Source: an uncultured Micavibrio sp.
Lineage (GTDB): Bacteria > Pseudomonadota > Alphaproteobacteria > Micavibrionales > UBA1664
Direction: 5' to 3'
Length of the DNA: 5,055 bases
NCBI GenBank assembly: GCA_913057885.1
Contig: CAJXOI010000085.1
Coordinates: 1 to 5,055, forward strand
The first letter of the stretch is position 1. Each line of letters opens with the position of its first letter. A model generated the notes under the pieces. That model was not told the origin of the DNA. It searched no databases and was given only the letters and a program-made list of their open reading frames with translations. The position numbers and the translations under genes were made by a program. Below are positions 1 to 5,055 of this stretch, piece after piece.

Positions 1-208
1 CAGATTTTATCCTGTGATAATGATCTTCATTTGCGATGGCAAAATATTTTGGTTTGAATTCTTTGGCAAGGGTAATGAGTTTATCAACATTATTTCCGGC
101 CGTTAAAACACGAACATCATAGTCATCTTGATGATGTCTTATCAAATCAAGGGTGCTGTCCCCTATTGACCCTGTCGCGCCTAAAATACTAACAGATCGC
201 TTTGCCAT
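1..208 (-). CDS. dxr: 1-deoxy-D-xylulose 5-phosphate reductoisomerase, N-terminal fragment (cut by left edge)
   Basis: DXR converts 1-deoxy-D-xylulose 5-phosphate to 2-C-methyl-D-erythritol 4-phosphate with NADPH, the committed step of the cytosolic MEP isoprenoid pathway. Only the first 69 residues are in the window, of a family length near 390. They begin MAKRSVSILGATGSIGDSTL, with the NADPH-binding glycine motif GATGSIG at residues 10-16, then the DLI helix and the VLTAGNNVDKL strand-turn typical of the family N-terminus. The ATG at 208 is the first start in frame near this motif; it lies 28 bases inside the end of cdsA in another frame, so translation is probably coupled to cdsA. The upstream ribosome site is weak (GTGGTGAT directly before ATG). 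Its product feeds isoprenoid synthesis, including the substrates of UppS encoded two genes upstream. Recognition is firm although the catalytic domain is not visible. Confidence 0.95.
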   Translation of the reverse strand, partial: MAKRSVSILGATGSIGDSTLDLIRHHQDDYDVRVLTAGNNVDKLITLAKEFKPKYFAIANEDHYHRIKS

Positions 209-867
209 ATCACCACTTTCAACGATAACATACCCCAAACGGCAATCACGACCAACATCAACGCGTCAATGCGATCAAGAATACCACCGTGTCCAGGGAT
301 TAATCTTCCAGTATCTTTCACCCCAACGCGACGTTTTAAAACAGAGATCAATAAATCACCCAATTGCCCCAACAGCCCAATCAATAATGAAGCGCCGAGA
401 CTCCAAAAAATTGTTTCTTTGGGTGTTAAACCCGTTGCAAAAAACGCTAAATATCCGTCCAGAATAAATGACGGAAAAAGACACGCACCAATCAGCCCAG
501 CCCATGTTTTATTAGGGCTTATGGAAGGGCATAATTTGCGACCACCAATTAACCGACCAAAAATATAGGCGCCGATGTCGCTGGCCCAAACGCCGATCAC
601 GATCACACCGCTGAGAACAAAGCCAAATTCCGCACGCAAATCCGTCATGGCATAATAGGCAACCCCGCAATAAATGATGCCAAAAACAATTACAAAAGCA
701 CGCCATTTACGTTTAAATTCCCCGGCGCTAATTTTATAAAATTCATAGACCGCGACCAAAAATAAAAGCCCCATAAAGGCATGGAAATAATATCCACCAA
801 TATAAAGGAAGACTAAAAATACAGGCCCTATAACCAGAGCGGAAAGAAGACGTGTTAAAAAACTCAT
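181..867 (-). CDS. cdsA: Phosphatidate cytidylyltransferase (CDP-diacylglycerol synthase)
   Basis: CdsA is an inner-membrane enzyme that makes CDP-diacylglycerol from phosphatidic acid and CTP, the precursor of the bacterial phospholipids. The 228-residue protein is very hydrophobic, with likely membrane segments near residues 8-24, 29-45, 57-74, 82-103, 123-145, 153-174 and 202-220. The full family signature is present at residues 175-201: SVLKRR, then KD at 184-185, PGHGG at 191-195 and DRID at 198-201. Also visible are the conserved SDIGAY..GR..GGRKL block (96-112) and SPNKTWAG (117-124). It is shorter than the E. coli enzyme (about 285 residues), apparently through fewer N-terminal or middle membrane segments, but all signature residues are intact. 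Its ATG overlaps the uppS stop as ATGA (864-867), and its stop lies 28 bases inside dxr. This supports one polycistronic message. Confidence 0.96.
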   Translation of the reverse strand: MSFLTRLLSALVIGPVFLVFLYIGGYYFHAFMGLLFLVAVYEFYKISAGEFKRKWRAFVIVFGIIYCGVAYYAMTDLRAEFGFVLSGVIVIGVWASDIGAYIFGRLIGGRKLCPSISPNKTWAGLIGACLFPSFILDGYLAFFATGLTPKETIFWSLGASLLIGLLGQLGDLLISVLKRRVGVKDTGRLIPGHGGILDRIDALMLVVIAVWGMLSLKVVIWQSDLLVF

Positions 868-1565
868 GCTTTACTTTCTTTTTTATCAATTCCGCCGAAA
901 CGACGCTCTCTTTGATTATAAGACTGGATAGCGTTATCAAATTCATCAGCGGTAAAATCAGGCCATAAAATATCGCTAAAATAAAGTTCGCTGTAGGTAC
1001 ACTGCCACAATAAAAAATTACTTATCCGATATTCACCACTGGTTCTGATAAGAAGGTCAGGATCGGGGATGTCGAAGGTGTATAAATATTGTGAAAATGC
1101 CTCTTCAGTAACAGCATGCCCGTTTTTAATTGCCGTATTGACTGCATTTAAAATTTCCTCGCGACCTCCGTAATCCAAGCAAATGGATAAATTTAATCCC
1201 GTGTTATCCTTTGATTTTTCTTCAATATTTTCTATCATATCAATGATGTCTTTAGATAAACGGTCGCGGCGTCCAATGACACGCAGACGGACATTATTTT
1301 TTAATAGCTCAGCTGTCTCAGATTTCAAATAAAACCTCAGCAACGCCATCAAATCATTGATTTCATCCACGGGGCGCGCCCAATTTTCAGTCGAAAACGC
1401 ATAAAGCGTGAGGTAAGGAAGGCCGATTTCTCCTGCATGGGTAACAATCTTTTTTGTGGCCTCGACTCCTTTTTTATGCCCGGCAGTCCGCGGCAAACGG
1501 CGTGCCTTTGCCCACCGTCCGTTTCCATCCATAATGATGGCTATATGGTTTGGAAGAGAGGTCAT
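864..1565 (-). CDS. uppS: Isoprenyl transferase, probable undecaprenyl diphosphate synthase
   Basis: This is a cis-prenyltransferase that extends farnesyl diphosphate with isopentenyl diphosphate, normally to undecaprenyl diphosphate, the lipid carrier for peptidoglycan and surface glycans. The 233-residue protein has the whole family set: HIAIIMDGNGRWA at residues 7-19 with the catalytic/Mg-binding Asp13, His30 in the AGHKKG segment, FSTENW at 57-62, and RTSGEYRISNFLLWQ at 174-188. Glu193 corresponds to the second metal ligand (E213 of E. coli), and the C-terminus has the conserved NQRERRFGG. The ATG at 1565 lies 2 bases after the frr stop (TAATAATG) with no strong Shine-Dalgarno, so it is probably expressed by coupling to frr. 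The stop overlaps the cdsA start. The chain length of the product cannot be read from the sequence; C55 is the expectation from the family and from the single-copy context. Confidence 0.96.
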   Translation of the reverse strand: MTSLPNHIAIIMDGNGRWAKARRLPRTAGHKKGVEATKKIVTHAGEIGLPYLTLYAFSTENWARPVDEINDLMALLRFYLKSETAELLKNNVRLRVIGRRDRLSKDIIDMIENIEEKSKDNTGLNLSICLDYGGREEILNAVNTAIKNGHAVTEEAFSQYLYTFDIPDPDLLIRTSGEYRISNFLLWQCTYSELYFSDILWPDFTADEFDNAIQSYNQRERRFGGIDKKESKA

Positions 1566-1567
1566 TA

Positions 1568-2113
1568 TTAGACCGCCATGATGTCTTTCTCTTTGCCATC
1601 AAGTAATTCGTCCACCTGTTTGACATGGTCATCGGTCATTTTTTGAACGTCGTCTGATTGGCGTTTTTGATCGTCTTCGGGTAAGTCCTCGTCGGCTTTA
1701 ATCGCATCCATGCCGTCTTTACGGACGTTTCGGATGGCGACACGCGCCGTTTCTGCGTATTGACGCGCGACCTTGACCAATTCTTTACGGCGTTCTTCGG
1801 TCAATTCCGGCATCGGAATGCGGATCAATGACCCCTCTGCCATTGGGTTTAGCCCCAGACCTGAATTACGGATCGCCTTTTCAACAGAGGCCGTATTATT
1901 GGCATCCCATACAGTGACCGTTAATAAACGCGGTTCGGGAACCGAGACAGAACCAACCTGATTTAGCGGCATTTTTGATCCGTACACCTCGACCACAACA
2001 GTGTCCAGCAAGGATGTCGATGCGCGTCCCGCGCGCAACCCACCAAATTCACGGCGAAGTGTGTCCACAGCACCATTCATTCTTTGTTCAATATCTTTTT
2101 TATCCAAAGCCAT
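1568..2113 (-). CDS. frr: Ribosome recycling factor
   Basis: RRF acts with EF-G after termination to split the post-termination 70S ribosome. The protein is 181 residues, close to the usual 185. Domain I helices are at about 1-30 and 105-181, and the inserted beta domain II is at about 31-104. Conserved blocks are LRAGRAS (26-32), VEVYG (41-45), VPEPRLLTVTVWD (58-70), IRNSGLGLNP (81-90) and IRIPMPELTEERRKELVK (97-114). The basic RNVRKD patch (128-133) contains the arginine equivalent to E. coli Arg132, needed for 23S rRNA contact. The start at 2113 is fixed by a good AGGAG at 2120-2124, 6 bases upstream. It follows the pyrH stop by 13 bases and precedes uppS by 2, so it is inside a tight operon. 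Nothing is missing or odd. Confidence 0.98.
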   Translation of the reverse strand: MALDKKDIEQRMNGAVDTLRREFGGLRAGRASTSLLDTVVVEVYGSKMPLNQVGSVSVPEPRLLTVTVWDANNTASVEKAIRNSGLGLNPMAEGSLIRIPMPELTEERRKELVKVARQYAETARVAIRNVRKDGMDAIKADEDLPEDDQKRQSDDVQKMTDDHVKQVDELLDGKEKDIMAV

Positions 2114-2126
2114 TTTATACTCCTAT

Positions 2127-2846
2127 TTATTCTTCTACCACTGTACAGGGCTCTTGTCCTGCCATGACTTTTTTGAAATTACCGTCTTCCATAATTGAAA
2201 ATACGACGATCGGCACATTATTTTCACGTGCTAGTGATATCGCCGTGGCATCCATTACCTTTAAATCTTTGGTCAACACATCCATATATGAAATATTATC
2301 ATACCGTTCTGCCATATCATCTTTTTTTGGATCGGCGGTGTAAACACCGTCAACCTTTGTTGCCTTGAACAAGGCATCGCAATCCATTTCGGATGCACGA
2401 AGCGCGGCGCAGGTATCGGATGTGAAATATGGATTACCCGTTCCGGCAGAGAAAATTACAACACGCCCCTTTTCCATGTGGCGAATGGCCTTGCGCCGAA
2501 TATAGGGTTCGCAAATCGCATCCATGCGAATGGCAGATTGCACGCGGGTCGGGACGCCCAATTGTTCCAAGGCGTTTTGTAATGCCAAGGCGTTAATCGC
2601 GATCCCCAACATGCCCATATAGTCGGCGGTTGTGCGATCCATGCCCGATGCGGCGCCTGAAACACCGCGAAAAATATTTCCCGCACCAACCACAACACAA
2701 ACTTCAATCCCCGTGTCGCGGACATCTTTGATATCGCGGGCAACGCGGCTGACGGTTTCCGGATCAAGGCCAAAATCCTTATCCCCCATTAAAACCTCAC
2801 CAGACATTTTGAGGAGCACACGTTTATAGGGTAAGGGGTTTGCCAT
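2127..2846 (-). CDS. pyrH: Uridylate kinase (UMP kinase)
   Basis: PyrH phosphorylates UMP to UDP with ATP in the cytosol, as a hexamer of the amino-acid kinase fold. It is unrelated to eukaryotic UMP/CMP kinases. The length is 239 residues (E. coli 241). Visible are the phosphate-binding KMSGE at 13-17, VGAGNIFRG at 53-61, [11 protein letters not shown] at 69-79, [15 protein letters not shown] at 136-150, [13 protein letters not shown] at 161-173 and KVMDATA at 196-202. The second glycine of the common GGGN motif is alanine here (A55); the rest is standard. The start at 2846 is bounded by an in-frame TAA three codons' width upstream (2850-2852), with AAGGA at 2858-2862, a rather long 11 bases away. 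Unlike the rest of the operon it has about 90 bases of leader, containing a hairpin, so it may not be wholly driven from rpsB. Confidence 0.98.
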   Translation of the reverse strand: MANPLPYKRVLLKMSGEVLMGDKDFGLDPETVSRVARDIKDVRDTGIEVCVVVGAGNIFRGVSGAASGMDRTTADYMGMLGIAINALALQNALEQLGVPTRVQSAIRMDAICEPYIRRKAIRHMEKGRVVIFSAGTGNPYFTSDTCAALRASEMDCDALFKATKVDGVYTADPKKDDMAERYDNISYMDVLTKDLKVMDATAISLARENNVPIVVFSIMEDGNFKKVMAGQEPCTVVEE

Positions 2847-2883
2847 CGTTTATAATTTCCTTTTTATTTTACGCATAATAAAT

Positions 2884-2917
2884 AACAGCCACCAAGCATT
2901 TAGGCAAGGAGGCTGTT
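2884..2917 (-). terminator. Interrupted hairpin after the small ORF, possible terminator
   Basis: In the minus-strand transcript AACAGCC (2917-2911) pairs with GGCTGTT (2890-2884). Inside this 7-bp stem the structure continues symmetrically: a U.U mismatch, CC/GG, two U.U mismatches, GC/GC, and a six-base loop CUAAAU. The stem is followed by AUUUAUUAU, which is U-rich but not an uninterrupted U-tract. It begins 18 bases after the small ORF's stop codon and lies before the pyrH leader. It could be a weak intrinsic terminator or a processing/stability stem. The pairing is seen directly; the function is inferred. Confidence 0.5.
2898..2911. repeat. Left copy of an imperfect direct repeat flanking the small ORF
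   Basis: On the plus strand this reads ATTTAGGCAAGGAG. The partner at 3288-3302 reads ATTTCTAGCAAGGAG; the two share ATTT, TAG and CAAGGAG with one extra base in each. The copies lie on either side of the small ORF, about 390 bases apart. Each forms part of a hairpin, so the resemblance may reflect related stem-loops rather than a target-site duplication. Confidence 0.4.
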
Positions 2918-2935
2918 TAATTCATGAACAATATT

Positions 2936-3271
2936 TTAGGCAGTAAATCTTGAACCGTTTGCCGAATATCGCTTCTTAAAATCCGCGAATTGCTCTCTAA
3001 CCTCTAATAAAGTAAACTGATAATCAGGGTAGTTTAGCCACCAATCATTAATGCGTCTTACAAAGTTAAATGGATGCATAGATCCGCCTGGACCATTTAT
3101 GTCCGTATCTGCATATTGCGTTCTAATGGCGTATCTCCCACCAGGGCCTTTTCTTGCTACAAGCCTTTCATCAGAACAAATAGATGGTTCAATCATCTCG
3201 CCTCGATGACCAGTCACTCCATTTGTTTCTGAAATTGTGTAAAAATTCGTTTTTAATTCCAAGTCACTCAT
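2936..3271 (-). CDS. Hypothetical 111-residue protein inserted between tsf and pyrH
   Basis: I do not recognise this protein. It starts MSDLELKTNFYTISETNG and is soluble-looking, with no signal peptide, membrane segment or metal-binding cluster and only one cysteine (Cys32). Two GPGG turns lie at residues 42-45 and 60-63. The C-terminal part (66-102) is rich in aromatic and charged residues, including Trp77-Trp78 and several Tyr/Phe, and looks largely helical. The ATG at 3271 is chosen because AAGGAG (3279-3284) sits 7 bases before it; a TTG at 3298 would add nine residues but has no ribosome site and lies within a hairpin stem. Seven of ten Arg codons are AGA or AGG, whereas pyrH and frr use CGC/CGT, and a hand count gives about 40% GC. 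It is not part of the standard rpsB-pyrH operon. A real, possibly acquired gene is likely, given its well-placed start and its own hairpins. Confidence 0.72.
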   Translation of the reverse strand: MSDLELKTNFYTISETNGVTGHRGEMIEPSICSDERLVARKGPGGRYAIRTQYADTDINGPGGSMHPFNFVRRINDWWLNYPDYQFTLLEVREQFADFKKRYSANGSRFTA

Positions 3272-3278
3272 AAAAAAA

Positions 3279-3284
3279 CTCCTT
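3279..3284 (-). promoter_or_regulatory. Ribosome binding site AAGGAG of the small ORF, within a hairpin arm
   Basis: AAGGAG lies 7 bases (all T) before the ATG at 3271, ideal spacing. It decides the start of the 111-codon reading frame against the longer TTG-initiated version. All six bases are paired in the hairpin formed by a transcript coming from tsf, the opposing strand being CTCCTT. Confidence 0.75.
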
Positions 3285-3287
3285 GTT

Positions 3288-3302
3288 ATTTCTAGCAAGG
3301 AG
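3288..3302. repeat. Right copy of the imperfect direct repeat flanking the small ORF
   Basis: Plus-strand ATTTCTAGCAAGGAG, partner of the copy at 2898-2911. It spans the loop and 5' arm (in transcript sense) of the terminator-like hairpin before the small ORF. Confidence 0.4.
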
Positions 3303-3330
3303 TTTTAAAGACCATTTAATAACTTGTCAA
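3302..3330 (-). promoter_or_regulatory. Candidate sigma-70-type promoter for the small ORF
   Basis: On the minus strand a perfect -35 hexamer TTGACA (3330-3325) is followed after exactly 17 bases by TAAAAC (3307-3302), which matches 4 of 6 bases of TATAAT. The region upstream is AT-rich. Transcription would start near 3295-3292, in the loop of the hairpin at 3275-3306. The RNA would then lack the 5' arm and its AAGGAG would be free. The -35 match is strong and the -10 is only fair, so this is a candidate found by eye. Confidence 0.45.
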
Positions 3331-3342
3331 TTTATATGACTA

Positions 3343-4248
3343 TTACCCATTGACGGCGGCGGCGACTTCGGCGGCGAAGTCTGTTTCTTCAACTTCAACA
3401 CCTTCACCCAAAACCATGCGTGTAAAACCGGTTAGGGTAATATCTTCACCCAATAGTTTAGAAATTTTTGTCTCACCATCCATCACAAAGACTTGTTCCG
3501 TCAAAACGGTTTCTTCGTAATATTTACGGATACGACCTTCAACCATTTTTTCGGCGATGTCATCCGGCTTACCTTGTTCTTTGGCTTGCTCTTTCAAAAC
3601 TGTACGCTCGCGCTCCAATGCATCGGCGTCAACGGATTCGATATCAAGGAAAAGCGGGTTAGCCGCAGCAATGTGCATGGCAATTTGTTTACCCAATGTT
3701 TCCAGTTCGGCGCGTGGCTTTGATGATTCCAAACCTACAAGCACACCGATTTTCCCTTTGCCTTCTGATACGGCATTGTGAACATATGATGCGACATAAC
3801 CTTGGGAAACTTTGACGCTTTCATAGCGACGAAGGGCCATGTTCTCGCCAATTGTTGCAACTGCATCCGTGATTGTGTCACGAACGGATTTGCCATCCAT
3901 ATCAGCGTCGGCCAATGCTTCAACACTGTCCCATCCGGCTTTGGCAAGAGATGTTACGTTATCAACCAATGATTGGAATTTGTCATTGCGGGAAACAAAG
4001 TCCGTTTCCGCGTTGATTTCCACGGCAACACCGAATGTGCCTTCATCATTTGTGGCAACAGAAACCAAACCTTCAGCGGCGGCGCGGCCTGCCTTTTTAG
4101 CGGCCTTGGCCAAACCTTTAGTGCGAAGCCAGTCAACAGATGCCTCCATATCACCGTTATTTTCAACCAATGCCTTTTTGGCATCCATCATTCCTGCACC
4201 AGTTGTTTCGCGCAGTTCTTTAACCATTGTGGCTGTAATTGCTGTCAT
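3343..4248 (-). CDS. tsf: Translation elongation factor Ts
   Basis: EF-Ts is the guanine nucleotide exchange factor that regenerates EF-Tu-GTP in the cytosol. The 301-residue protein shows the N-terminal UBA-like domain with signature 1, [16 protein letters not shown] (residues 12-27). Signature 2 is [11 protein letters not shown] at 77-87; its T82-D83-F84-V85 is the motif that inserts near the EF-Tu nucleotide site (Asp80-Phe81 in E. coli). The core exchange and dimerisation domains follow, including [11 protein letters not shown] and the [14 protein letters not shown] segment. The start at 4248 is fixed by AGGAG (4256-4260) 7 bases upstream. It follows rpsB by 25 bases, the normal pairing. 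A terminator-like hairpin lies 36 bases after its stop, so rpsB-tsf may end there as a separate transcription unit. Ordinary and complete. Confidence 0.98.
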   Translation of the reverse strand: MTAITATMVKELRETTGAGMMDAKKALVENNGDMEASVDWLRTKGLAKAAKKAGRAAAEGLVSVATNDEGTFGVAVEINAETDFVSRNDKFQSLVDNVTSLAKAGWDSVEALADADMDGKSVRDTITDAVATIGENMALRRYESVKVSQGYVASYVHNAVSEGKGKIGVLVGLESSKPRAELETLGKQIAMHIAAANPLFLDIESVDADALERERTVLKEQAKEQGKPDDIAEKMVEGRIRKYYEETVLTEQVFVMDGETKISKLLGEDITLTGFTRMVLGEGVEVEETDFAAEVAAAVNG

Positions 4249-4273
4249 TTTAAATCTCCTATTATTTATTTTA

Positions 4274-5055
4274 TTAAGCAGATGCGGCTTTTTTCGCGGC
4301 TTCGGCTTCTGTTGTTTCCTCTGCGGCTTTTGCTTCCTCCTCAGATACGATTGGATCTGATTGTGCGGGCGTTTCGGATGGCAGATCTTCTTTTACTTCA
4401 ACCGCTTCACCGGCATCAACACCAGCCTTGGACATTTGTGCCTGAAGGCCGTCCAACGCCGCGGAAGAGACAAGATCACAATAAAGGTCAATCGCACGCA
4501 AGGCATCATCATTTCCTGGAATTGGGAAATCAACACCATCCGGATTGGAATTCGTATCAACAACGGCCACAACAGGAACGCCCATTTTATTGGCTTCTTG
4601 GATGGCAATTTTTTCCTTGTTCGTGTCGATCACAAAAATTAGGTCGGGTGTCCCTGCCATATCTTTAATTCCACCAAGGGCTAGCTCAAGTTTATCCAAT
4701 TCGCGTTGAGCCTGAAGCTGTTCTTTCTTTGTTAAACCGCTGGCGTCACCTTGTGCTGTGATTTTTTCCAATTCGCGCAAACGGCGGATAGAATTTGAAA
4801 TTGTCTTCCAGTTGGTCATCATCCCGCCCAACCAACGGTGATTCACGTAGTATTGGCCTGACGCTTTTGCAGCCTCGGCAACTTTTTCCTGAGCCTGAGC
4901 TTTTGTTCCGACAAACAGGATACGTCCACCTTGTGCTGCTACGTCGCGCACGGCTTTCAAAGCCTGATCCAACATGGGAACAGTTTGTTGTAAGTCAATG
5001 ATATGAACGTTATTTCTTACCCCAAAAATAAAGGGCTTCATCTTTGGGTTCCAAC
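4274..5055 (-). CDS. rpsB: 30S ribosomal protein S2, N-terminus cut by right edge
   Basis: S2 is a late-assembling protein on the back of the 30S subunit, needed with S1 for initiation. About 259 residues are visible. The reading frame runs through the window edge: the codons before the internal ATG at 5041 spell WNPK, giving the family block [20 protein letters not shown], so that ATG is not the start and about 30 residues lie outside. Further conserved blocks are [51 protein letters not shown] and [20 protein letters not shown], all as in E. coli S2. The last 55 or so residues form an Ala/Glu/Lys-rich, mostly acidic low-complexity tail ([18 protein letters not shown]), a kind of extension seen in alphaproteobacteria. 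It is the first gene of the operon in this window, and tsf follows by 25 bases. Its promoter and leader are outside. Confidence 0.98.
   Translation of the reverse strand, partial: WNPKMKPFIFGVRNNVHIIDLQQTVPMLDQALKAVRDVAAQGGRILFVGTKAQAQEKVAEAAKASGQYYVNHRWLGGMMTNWKTISNSIRRLRELEKITAQGDASGLTKKEQLQAQRELDKLELALGGIKDMAGTPDLIFVIDTNKEKIAIQEANKMGVPVVAVVDTNSNPDGVDFPIPGNDDALRAIDLYCDLVSSAALDGLQAQMSKAGVDAGEAVEVKEDLPSETPAQSDPIVSEEEAKAAEETTEAEAAKKAASA

Larger units (their letters stand above)
3275..3306 (-). terminator. Perfect 11-bp hairpin plus T7: tsf terminator that also holds the next gene's ribosome site
   Basis: In the minus-strand transcript AAAACTCCTTG (3306-3296) pairs without mismatch with CAAGGAGTTTT (3285-3275) around a ten-base loop (3295-3286). 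The 3' arm runs into seven consecutive T (3278-3272). This is the form of a Rho-independent terminator and lies 36 bases after the tsf stop, where a terminator would be expected. The stem is AT-rich at its base (four A-U pairs), so it may be leaky. The 3' arm contains AAGGAG, the Shine-Dalgarno of the small ORF, whose ATG follows the T-run directly. A read-through transcript would therefore hide that site. Confidence 0.78.

Noticed and set aside
181..867. cdsA as truncated or broken because it is only 228 residues
   Set aside because: The frame is intact, it starts at the uppS overlap, and the full catalytic signature near the C-terminus is present; shorter family members with fewer membrane segments are expected.
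2875..2907. Promoter for pyrH formed by TTGCCT (2907-2902) and TATTAT (2880-2875)
   Set aside because: The spacer is 21 bases, too long, and the -35 candidate lies in the hairpin stem; no hexamer of quality is found at 16-18 bases from TATTAT.
3272..3298. Longer version of the small ORF beginning at TTG 3298 (120 residues)
   Set aside because: No ribosome site precedes it, it begins in the hairpin arm, and the ATG at 3271 has a well-spaced AAGGAG.
2884..3330. Insertion sequence or MITE
   Set aside because: There are no long terminal inverted repeats, no transposase motifs and no clean target-site duplication; the flanking repeats are short, imperfect and part of hairpins.
4274..4440. Acidic Ala/Glu-rich tail of S2 as an unusual fusion
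   Set aside because: Low-complexity C-terminal extensions of S2 are common in alphaproteobacteria, so this is not notable.
3839..4668. Long plus-strand open frames opposite tsf and rpsB
   Set aside because: They are antisense shadows of well-conserved genes, with no ribosome site and no recognisable protein sequence.
5039..5041. ATG at 5041 as the start of rpsB
   Set aside because: The frame continues upstream as WNPK, part of the conserved S2 block, so this is an internal methionine and the gene runs off the window.

Overview
The window is a stretch of a bacterial housekeeping operon, and every supported gene reads on the minus strand, from the right edge to the left. In transcription order the genes are rpsB (5' end cut by the right edge), tsf, a small unrecognised ORF of 111 codons, pyrH, frr, uppS, cdsA, and the first 69 codons of dxr (cut by the left edge). 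The order rpsB-tsf-pyrH-frr-uppS-cdsA-dxr is the classical proteobacterial cluster. The proteins look alphaproteobacterial: EF-Ts begins with an alphaproteobacterial-style N-terminus, UMP kinase has the [19 protein letters not shown] segment, and S2 has an Ala/Glu-rich C-terminal tail. GC is in the 40s by eye, so this is a moderate-GC alphaproteobacterium; I cannot name the genus.

Right part (3343-5055): ribosomal protein S2 and elongation factor Ts, separated by 25 bases, with a strong AGGAG site before tsf. Middle part (2847-3342): the unusual region. An extra small gene lies between tsf and pyrH. In front of it is a perfect 11-bp hairpin followed by a run of T. This hairpin looks like an intrinsic terminator after tsf, and its 3' arm also contains the small gene's Shine-Dalgarno sequence. 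A candidate promoter (TTGACA, 17-base spacer, TAAAAC) would start transcription inside the hairpin loop, giving a message with a free ribosome binding site. A second, interrupted hairpin follows the small gene, and the two hairpins share CTCCTTGC. Left part (1-2846): pyrH, frr, uppS, cdsA and dxr, packed with gaps or overlaps of +13, +2, -4 and -28 bases, which indicates one transcript with translational coupling.

The genes join translation (S2, EF-Ts, ribosome recycling factor) to nucleotide supply (UMP kinase) and envelope precursors (undecaprenyl diphosphate synthase, CDP-diacylglycerol synthase, and the MEP isoprenoid enzyme DXR, which feeds UppS). All are ordinary, complete-looking family members. 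The part worth attention is the small gene with its hairpin/promoter cassette. It differs from the neighbours in arginine codon choice (7 of 10 Arg codons are AGA or AGG) and is AT-richer than tsf and pyrH, so it may be an acquired insert in an otherwise conserved operon.
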